Positions 58,446 to 64,000 of a stretch of DNA of 64,000 nt are shown here, piece by piece (within the stretch, counting starts at the first letter, position 1; each line of letters opens with the position of its first letter). The position numbers were made by a program, and so were the translations under genes. The notes below the pieces were generated by a model. It was not told the origin of the DNA, did not search any database, and saw only the letters and a list, made by a program, of their open reading frames with translations. Origin of the DNA: an uncultured Sinobacteraceae bacterium (GTDB taxonomy: Bacteria; Pseudomonadota; Gammaproteobacteria; Steroidobacterales; Steroidobacteraceae); the NCBI GenBank assembly GCA_937902995.1, contig CALEKY010000093.1:124001-188000 (forward strand). Reading direction: 5' to 3'.

Positions 58446-59343
58446 GTAGGTCGCGTCCCGTCAGTTTGAGGAACACATCTTCCAAATTCGCCGCACGGCG
58501 CAATGCACGTAGCTCCGGTTTGGATTCCAAGGTCTTCATCAGCGGCTCGGGATCGCGGCAGTAACAAAATGCCGTGTCGCCCGCGAGCTCGGCGCGCGAC
58601 GAATGCGCATGCGCGTGCTCGTTGAACCACTCCTCGACGCCTTCGCCGTAAACCTCGACGACGACCGGTTCGATCTCGCGTTCGATGAGCGCGCGCGGCG
58701 CATCTTCGGTGATGAGCGTCCCGTGGTCGATGATGGCGACGCGATCGCAGAGGCGTTGCGCCTCATCCATGAAGTGCGTGGTCAGCACGATCGTGCGGCC
58801 TTCATTGAGCAGCATCTTGAGCCGATCCCACACCAAGTGACGCGCCTGCGGATCGAGACCGGTCGTCGGCTCGTCCAGGAACAGCACGGCCGGATCGTTG
58901 ATCATGGCCCGTGCGAGCGTCAGGCGGCGCTTCATGCCTCCCGACAATTCCTCGATGCGTGCATTCGCCTTGTCCGTGAGTCCGGCGAAATCGAGCAGCT
59001 TGGGTACGCGTGCCAGACACTCTCGCTTGGACAGCCCGAAGTACCGGCCGTAGACGATCAAGTTCTCGGTGACGGTGAAATCCGGATCGAGCGTGTCGAA
59101 TTGCGGCACGACGCCCACGCGCATTCGCGCTTCGCGCGCGCGTTCGGGAACGGGCAGACCAGCCAAACGAATCGTCCCGGAGTCGGGTTTCGTATGGCCG
59201 AGGCAACACCGCAGCGTCGTCGTTTTGCCGGCACCGTTCGGGCCCAGCAATCCGAAACACTGTCCGGACGGAACGTCGAAGCTCAGATTCTTGACGACGT
59301 CGAGATCGCCGTAGCGTTTGTTGAGGTTGGAGACGGAGAGCAT
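58438..59343 (-). CDS. ABC transporter ATP-binding protein (NodI/DrrA-like)
   Basis: The 301-residue protein has Walker A (LLGPNGAGKTTTL), signature LSGGMKRRL, Walker B (AVLFLDEPTTGLD) and the H-loop (TTHFMDEA), followed by a C-terminal regulatory extension of the DrrA/NodI type. It powers the ABC-2 permease downstream (8-base overlap). Candidate ATGs lie at 59343 and 59358; the first was used as closest to the domain, but neither has a clear ribosome binding site. Confidence 0.92.
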   Translation of the reverse strand: MLSVSNLNKRYGDLDVVKNLSFDVPSGQCFGLLGPNGAGKTTTLRCCLGHTKPDSGTIRLAGLPVPERAREARMRVGVVPQFDTLDPDFTVTENLIVYGRYFGLSKRECLARVPKLLDFAGLTDKANARIEELSGGMKRRLTLARAMINDPAVLFLDEPTTGLDPQARHLVWDRLKMLLNEGRTIVLTTHFMDEAQRLCDRVAIIDHGTLITEDAPRALIEREIEPVVVEVYGEGVEEWFNEHAHAHSSRAELAGDTAFCYCRDPEPLMKTLESKPELRALRRAANLEDVFLKLTGRDLRD

Positions 59344-59576
59344 GCGTGGAGGATACATGTTGGGGCTTGGGGCAAAGTGACGCATGCGACATACCGCTCT
59401 CAACAGGCTCCCCGCCGATCTCTGCGGCTCGAGGAGCAAGGAAATCGTCGTAACCGCCGCAGAGCCCTGACAGGGGGACGTTAGCGCGTCTGCTCGATTC
59501 TCTGTTTCTTTGTTCTTTCGTGATCACTCAAGCTGACGCGATCACCACACCGCGATCTAGCCCCAAGCCCCCATCC

Positions 59577-59915
59577 CTACTGTGCTTCCCACACCACACC
59601 CTTCTTCGCCTCCACCGCGCGTTTCAACATGTCGATCAGGGGTGCGGCACGGGTGACGATGGAGATGGGAGGTTCTTTGGGCTTTTCGTCGTCCGATTCT
59701 TCGTCTCCATCGCTTGTCGGCGCGGGATTCGAGGACTCGGACGCTTTCAATGCTTGAATTTCCCGCTCGAGCCGGGCCAATGCGGCAGGGACATCTTCGG
59801 CGAGCAGCGCTCCGGGAATGCGGCCGGTCGCGCCCATCATCTTGAGGAGCGTTTCTGCGATGTCGCCGAACATCATGACGGATTCGGTGGCGGGGGAGCG
59901 GAAGGTCACGATCAT
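59577..59915 (-). CDS. DUF1840 family protein
   Basis: The 112-residue protein starts MIVTFRSPATESVMMFGDIA and ends with a helix DMLKRAVEAKKGVVWEA; a poorly conserved acidic and Ser/Pro-rich linker separates them. This is the DUF1840 layout found in Beta- and Gammaproteobacteria. It lies just downstream of the HDOD gene (67-base gap), so co-expression is likely. ATG at 59915 gives the family N-terminus; a longer frame overlaps the HDOD gene. Confidence 0.85.
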   Translation of the reverse strand: MIVTFRSPATESVMMFGDIAETLLKMMGATGRIPGALLAEDVPAALARLEREIQALKASESSNPAPTSDGDEESDDEKPKEPPISIVTRAAPLIDMLKRAVEAKKGVVWEAQ

Positions 59916-59982
59916 GTCGAGATCCCGTTGGGGCTGAGAGTCGACGATGCAACGAAAGCGTGAATAGGGCAGTTCCGCGCGT

Positions 59983-61062
59983 TCAAGTTGCCCAGTCGGC
60001 AAGACTGGATGCACGCAACACCGTGTCCGCCACCTGTTCCGTCAGACCCTGTACCAGAAGAATCGCGCGCGCCTCGTCGGTCGAATAAAGGCCGTGATGC
60101 GTGGCAACGCCGAGTGTCCCGGCGAGCTCGCCGTAATACACCGCACGACCGAGCGAGCTCATCTCGAGCGGCGAGATCTCTCGACATTGCTCGTCGAGCG
60201 CAGCCAAAGATGCGTCCGATAATTGCCACGTTTTCGCAATTTCGAGCGCGAGCCGGCTGCGATGCGATTGCATGATGCGTACGAAGACCTCGGGGCGCGG
60301 CAACACGTTCGGCGCCGAGCGGTACTTTTCGAGCGCGAGCCGAAATAGCACGAGCAGCGCCAGCGACCGCACGACGCCGAGCACTTGCGCAACCAACGGA
60401 TCGTTCTCGCCGGCGGCTGCGGCGTAGGCTTCGGCGCCCGCAGCGCTGCGCTGGGCTCTTTCCCAAGCGAGATCCGGGAAGCGATCGAAAAGACCTTTCG
60501 GCACGCGGAATACCGGCTGCAGAATCGCGAGCGAAACCAGGCTGCGAAGGCCGTCCGTTCCGAGCAAGGCGACTGCTCGATCGAGACTTTCCACCGGCTG
60601 CGCGCTCATTCGATAGAACGCCGTGTTTGCGCGCTGGAGCGTCGCGCCTGCAAGTGCGGGATCTTCGAGAATGAGCCGCACGAGGTCTTGGCGGGTGGTT
60701 TCGTTGTCGTTCAGCGCTTGCAACAACTTCGGCAGCAGTAGGGGCCGGCGAGGCAAGTGCTCGCGCCGCTCGGCCGCTTCGCCGAGCGCCTTTTCCACGA
60801 GCTCGATGACGCGCGAGTGATCGTCGAAAATTTCATAGTCGAAACGGGGAACGCCGAACGCCAGCTTGAAGTACCGGGTTTCCGCTTCTTCGATCGCCTC
60901 GTTGGAATGCGCGATGCCCGCGGTCTGCCCGGCATCCGGCGCAGCGAATGCAAGCGCGGCGGTTTCGAACGCATCGCTCACCCGGCGGCGCAGGATGAGG
61001 AAAGCGGCGACTGCGGCCACGACAACTACGGCAATCAGGGCAAGCCAAATGGAGGACGGCAT
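59983..61062 (-). CDS. HDOD domain protein with N-terminal membrane anchor
   Basis: The 359-residue protein has an N-terminal transmembrane helix (IWLALIAVVVVAAVAAFLIL). The HDOD output domain (about 105-310) follows: LPRRPLLLPKLLQALNDNET, LILEDPALAGATLQRANTAF, AVALLGTDGLRSLVSLAIL. HDOD proteins are catalytically inactive HD-type domains used in signalling. No enzyme domain accompanies it. It is divergent from the MBL gene and followed by DUF1840. Confidence 0.87.
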   Translation of the reverse strand: MPSSIWLALIAVVVVAAVAAFLILRRRVSDAFETAALAFAAPDAGQTAGIAHSNEAIEEAETRYFKLAFGVPRFDYEIFDDHSRVIELVEKALGEAAERREHLPRRPLLLPKLLQALNDNETTRQDLVRLILEDPALAGATLQRANTAFYRMSAQPVESLDRAVALLGTDGLRSLVSLAILQPVFRVPKGLFDRFPDLAWERAQRSAAGAEAYAAAAGENDPLVAQVLGVVRSLALLVLFRLALEKYRSAPNVLPRPEVFVRIMQSHRSRLALEIAKTWQLSDASLAALDEQCREISPLEMSSLGRAVYYGELAGTLGVATHHGLYSTDEARAILLVQGLTEQVADTVLRASSLADWAT

Positions 61063-61189
61063 TCTTCGTATCGATTGCGGCTCCGCCCGGCATCATAGCG
61101 CGATCGGGCGGATCCGCCAGCGAAAGCCGGTTGACAGGCGCAGCTCAGGTGTTGAGAGTGCGCCCTCTGCCAAATACCTTGCCTAGATC

Positions 61190-62035
61190 GTGAATCGTCC
61201 TTCACTCGCCTCAGGTCAGCTCGACGAGATCGCGCCGCACGTGCGGCGGCTGGTCGCCAACAATCCCGGCTTCATGACCGGAGCCGGCACGAATACCTAT
61301 CTACTCGGGCGGGAGCGATTCGTGGTGATCGATCCAGGTCCCGCCGAGCCGCGTCACATCCAGCGCATTCTTGCCGAGACAGGGCGTGCCATCGATGCGG
61401 TGCTCGTTACGCACACGCACTCCGATCATTCGCCCGGAGCGCGCGTTCTCGCCGAGGCCGTTGGCGCTCCGTTGCTCGGCCAGCCGGCACCGGTCGGCGA
61501 TCATCAAGACATGACTTTCGTGCCGACGCGGACGCTCGCCGACAATGATCGCATCGAGCTCGACATCGGCGTGGTGCGGGCATTGCACACTCCGGGTCAT
61601 GCGTCGAATCACTTGTGCTATCTGCTCGAAGGTGCGGGTCTGCTGTTCACCGGCGATCACTTGATGCAGGGCTCGACGGTCGTCATCGCCTATCCCGACG
61701 GCAACATGAAGGCGTATCTCGAGTCGCTCCAGCGCTTGCAGCGCGAGCCGGTCACGCGCCTTGCACCGGGGCATGGCCTCACGATCGAAGATGCGCAAGC
61801 GGAGATCGCGCGCATCATCGCCCATCGCCTGAAGCGCGAAGCGAAGGTCATCGAGAGACTCGTTGCACACGGGCCGTTGCTGCTCGATGAGTTGCTGAAG
61901 CTCGTTTACGACGATGTCGATCCGCGCTTGCATGCGCTCGCGCGCGCCTCGTTGCTCGCACACCTGGAAAAGTTGCAGGAAGAGGGGAGAGCGGCAAGTC
62001 CTGCATCCGGCATATGGAAGGCGGTCTCCGCATGA
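61190..62035 (+). CDS. MBL-fold metallo-hydrolase (LACTB2-like)
   Basis: The 281-residue protein has the metallo-beta-lactamase motif THTHSDHSPG (HxHxDH) with later ligands in TPGHASNHLCY (His) and FTGDHLM (Asp), plus a C-terminal winged-helix-like domain (IIAHRLKREAKVIERLVAHG, LARASLLAHLEKLQEEGR). That combination is typical of LACTB2-type nucleases or hydrolases. The start is a GTG at 61190. It is followed after 30 bases by the ModF-like ABC gene, so the two are probably cotranscribed. Confidence 0.88.
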   Translation: MNRPSLASGQLDEIAPHVRRLVANNPGFMTGAGTNTYLLGRERFVVIDPGPAEPRHIQRILAETGRAIDAVLVTHTHSDHSPGARVLAEAVGAPLLGQPAPVGDHQDMTFVPTRTLADNDRIELDIGVVRALHTPGHASNHLCYLLEGAGLLFTGDHLMQGSTVVIAYPDGNMKAYLESLQRLQREPVTRLAPGHGLTIEDAQAEIARIIAHRLKREAKVIERLVAHGPLLLDELLKLVYDDVDPRLHALARASLLAHLEKLQEEGRAASPASGIWKAVSA

Positions 62036-62065
62036 AGCTCACGATTCGATTCTCTGCGATTGCGC

Positions 62066-63571
62066 ATGCGGTCTGATTCGCACCCGCTCATCTCGCTTCG
62101 AAACTGTTCGCTGATTCTCGACGGTCATTCGATTCTGGATGACGTCAGTTTCGAGCTGCGGGGCGGACAGCGTTGGGCGCTGATCGGCGCGAACGGTTCC
62201 GGCAAGACGATGTTCCTGAAAATGCTGCGGGGCGACGTCTGGCCGACCCCGACCGGACGCGAGGAGCGCATCTACAACTTCGCTGGCGTCGCCAATGAGC
62301 CCGCCGGCAACAAACATCGCATCGCGTACGTCGGCTCGGAGCGCCAGGACAAATACGTTCGTTACGGCTGGAATCCGACGGTTGCGCAAGTCGTCGCAAC
62401 GGGTCTGTTCGACGAAGACATCCCGCTCACCAAACCGACGGCTGCGCAGCGCGCGAGAGTTGCGCGCATGCTGAAACGATTCGGCATCTGGCGACTGCGC
62501 GACCGTAAGTTTCTGTCGCTCTCTTACGGACAGCGGCGCCTGACGCTGATTGCGCGGGCATTCGTATCGGATGCCCAGGTCTTGCTGCTCGATGAGGTGT
62601 TCAACGGGCTGGATGTGCAGGCGAAACGCAAGCTTCGGCACGCGCTCGAGACGCCGCGCGAACGTCATGCATGGATCATCACTTCGCATCGGCCCGAGGA
62701 GCTTCCGAAAAGCATCACGCACGTCGCGCACATCGCACGCGGCAAGCTCGGCATCGGTACGCGCGATGAGCTGCAACGCGTGCGTCGCTCCAAATCGAAG
62801 CGGGTCGCTGCAAGAGCCGAAGCGCATCCGCTCGTGGAGAAACGATCGACACGGAAGGCGCGGACGACAAAAGGGACAGGCGATTGGCTCGTGCGCATCT
62901 CTTCGGTCGATCTGTATCGCGACTATCGGCCGGTCATCAAGAATCTCGATTGGACGATTCGCCGCGGCGAGCATTGGGCCGTGCTCGGCGCGAACGGATC
63001 GGGCAAATCGACGCTGCTCAGCATGCTCTACGGAGATTTGCATCCGGCGCTGGGCGGCACGATCGAGCGGCAGGGTGTGCCGACGGGCACGCACATTTCC
63101 GAGTGGAAGAAGCGCGTCGGTTGGGTATCGCCTGAGCTGCAGGCGGATCACTATCTCGCGAAATCGATCGAAGAGATCGTCATCTCCGGACGCTACTCGA
63201 GCGTCGGCCTCGACGAGCCGCCGACGAACGCAGATCGACGCGCCGCCCGCCGTTGGATGCGCTTCTTCGGCATCGATCACTTACGTGAGCGAGGTCCGCG
63301 GCAAGTGTCGTACGGCCAGATGCGCCTGGCCTTGATCGCTCGGGCGATGGTGAACGAACCGGAACTGCTGCTGCTCGACGAGCCGTGCACCGGCCTCGAC
63401 GGCGACGCGCGCGAGCACGTGCTCGCGCTGCTACAAACGCTTGCGCAGCGTCATACGCAACTCGTCATGGCCGTTCACGACGCAGGGGACATCGTCCCGG
63501 CCATCAAGCACGTGCTCCGGATTGGGGCGGGAGGCCGGGTGAGGGTGGGAAGTAAGGGAAGAAAGGAATGA
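62066..63571 (+). CDS. Duplicated ABC ATPase, ModF-like
   Basis: The 501-residue protein contains two ABC ATPase domains (about 8-215 and 275-480) and no membrane part, as in ModF. Walker A motifs are GANGSGKTMFL and GANGSGKSTLL; Walker B motifs are LLLDEVFNG and LLLDEPCTG. The signature sequences are LSYGQRRL and VSYGQMRL instead of LSGGQ, as is usual in ModF-type proteins. ModF is linked to molybdate but its role is unclear. ATG at 62066 was preferred to the TTG at 62060. Its C-terminus (GSKGRKE) runs into an AAGGGAA-type repeat. Confidence 0.85.
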   Translation: MRSDSHPLISLRNCSLILDGHSILDDVSFELRGGQRWALIGANGSGKTMFLKMLRGDVWPTPTGREERIYNFAGVANEPAGNKHRIAYVGSERQDKYVRYGWNPTVAQVVATGLFDEDIPLTKPTAAQRARVARMLKRFGIWRLRDRKFLSLSYGQRRLTLIARAFVSDAQVLLLDEVFNGLDVQAKRKLRHALETPRERHAWIITSHRPEELPKSITHVAHIARGKLGIGTRDELQRVRRSKSKRVAARAEAHPLVEKRSTRKARTTKGTGDWLVRISSVDLYRDYRPVIKNLDWTIRRGEHWAVLGANGSGKSTLLSMLYGDLHPALGGTIERQGVPTGTHISEWKKRVGWVSPELQADHYLAKSIEEIVISGRYSSVGLDEPPTNADRRAARRWMRFFGIDHLRERGPRQVSYGQMRLALIARAMVNEPELLLLDEPCTGLDGDAREHVLALLQTLAQRHTQLVMAVHDAGDIVPAIKHVLRIGAGGRVRVGSKGRKE

Positions 63572-63640
63572 GAGAAGGACTGGGCTCGTGATCCGTGATT
63601 GGTGATTCGTACGGGCGCGCGAAGCGCGCGTCTTCCGATA

Positions 63641-63667
63641 TTCCCTTTTCCCTTTTCCCCTTTTCCC
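63641..63667 (-). repeat. AAAAGGG-type heptamer tract (opposite orientation)
   Basis: CCCTTTTCCCTTTTCCCCTT plus TTCCC on the plus strand is the reverse-strand counterpart of the 5651-5686 tract. It separates the convergent ModF-like and PhzF-like genes. Confidence 0.85.
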
Positions 63668-63690
63668 GCCTATAGCCAGTCGCCTGTCGC

Positions 63691-64000
63691 CTAAATCTGC
63701 ACTTCCGCCTCGTACACAATCACCGCGTCGCCGATGATGCGCACGGATTGGGCGACCTTGCCTGAGGTCTCCACTTCGACCTGAACGGTGCCGGGGCGGC
63801 GTACCCAGCGGCCTTGGCGACCTTCGAATGCGACGCGGCCATCGACCGGTGTGAGCAAGCCTTGATTGACGAGGTACACGCCCAGCATGCCGTGGGCGTT
63901 GCCGCTGACGGGATCTTCGGGAATACCGAGTGCCGGGCAGAACATGCGCGATTCGGTGCCGGGTCCGCGCTCCGTGGGGCTGACTGCAAAAACGAAATAA
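63691..64000 (-). CDS. PhzF family isomerase, C-terminal part (runs off right edge)
   Basis: The frame is open from the window end to a TAG at 63691 and encodes the last 102 residues of a PhzF-type protein: YFVFAVSPT, ESRMFCPALGIPEDPVSGNA, HGMLGVYLVNQGLL, then GRVAFEGRQGRWVRRPG. The DPVSGNAHG motif is the PhzF hallmark at the second half of its pseudo-symmetric barrel. The N-terminal catalytic Glu region lies beyond the window. Phenazine genes are not present here, so this is probably one of the many PhzF paralogues of unknown substrate. Confidence 0.9.
   Translation of the reverse strand, partial: YFVFAVSPTERGPGTESRMFCPALGIPEDPVSGNAHGMLGVYLVNQGLLTPVDGRVAFEGRQGRWVRRPGTVQVEVETSGKVAQSVRIIGDAVIVYEAEVQI

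Overview
The window is GC-rich, densely packed chromosomal DNA of a free-living Gram-negative bacterium. The gene content suggests a gammaproteobacterium, perhaps from the Xanthomonadales/Nevskiales/Steroidobacter side. The clues are a chromosomal family B DNA polymerase II, a Bcs cellulose system with BcsG, Rnk, an Aer-like aerotaxis receptor, Lnt, and RND efflux. This placement is an inference; there is no rRNA or ribosomal protein gene to test it. I see no rRNA, CRISPR array, complete insertion sequence or prophage.

Layout. 1-0.9 kb: a partial, less GC-rich ribbon-helix-helix-like gene with its own promoter and operator, two bidirectional terminators, tRNA-Arg(TCG) and two tRNA-derived 3' fragments. 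1-8 kb: SDR oxidoreductase, MarR-GNAT regulator, Aer-like receptor behind a sigma-28-type promoter, ANTAR protein and polB. 8-10.3 kb: an uncharacterised three-gene operon (ArsM-like methyltransferase, DUF4242 protein, ferritin-like diiron protein). 10.4-14.2 kb: OmpR-type regulator and hybrid histidine kinase. 14.5-25 kb: lipid and envelope housekeeping genes (cfa, a c-type heme/beta-propeller lipoprotein, a flavin disulfide oxidoreductase, rnk, a TIGR02587/TIGR02588 pair, DUF3750, MAPEG). 25-29.5 kb: RND efflux pair. 29.6-41 kb: cellulose operon in the unusual order bcsB-bcsZ-bcsC-bcsA-bcsG. 41-43.3 kb: HtrA-like protease and GST. 43.4-48.9 kb: AraC regulator, two lipase-chaperone-like genes around a divergent lnt, and a secreted alpha/beta hydrolase. 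49-64 kb: mixed metabolic and envelope genes, an ABC-2 exporter, an AIM24/M48 protease pair, HDOD, MBL and ModF-like ABC genes, and a truncated phzF-like gene at the right edge.

The most unusual feature is in the spaces between genes. Several different 7-bp tandem repeat families (CTGAAGR, GATTCGT, GTTGATAGTTGACA-type, AAAAGGG, CAGCCTN) recur between genes. They are often joined to a roughly 50-bp hairpin element (GCCTCTCC...GGAGAGGC...GGTGAGGGGA) and GCGCG palindromes. In at least two genes the stop codon lies inside the repeat. This resembles the heptamer STRR repeats known from cyanobacteria, and here forms a composite intergenic mosaic.

The best candidates for undescribed biology are: (1) the degenerate lipase-chaperone/Lnt/secreted hydrolase cluster under a probable AraC regulator; (2) the ArsM-like/DUF4242/diiron operon; (3) a possible attenuator ahead of rnk; (4) a CRP/Clp-type site inside the rearranged bcs operon; (5) the intergenic heptamer/hairpin mosaic. 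At least two genes are visibly decayed: a LuxR-HTH/VOC fusion and a frameshifted small acidic protein. Where a start was moved from the longest open frame, the entry says why.
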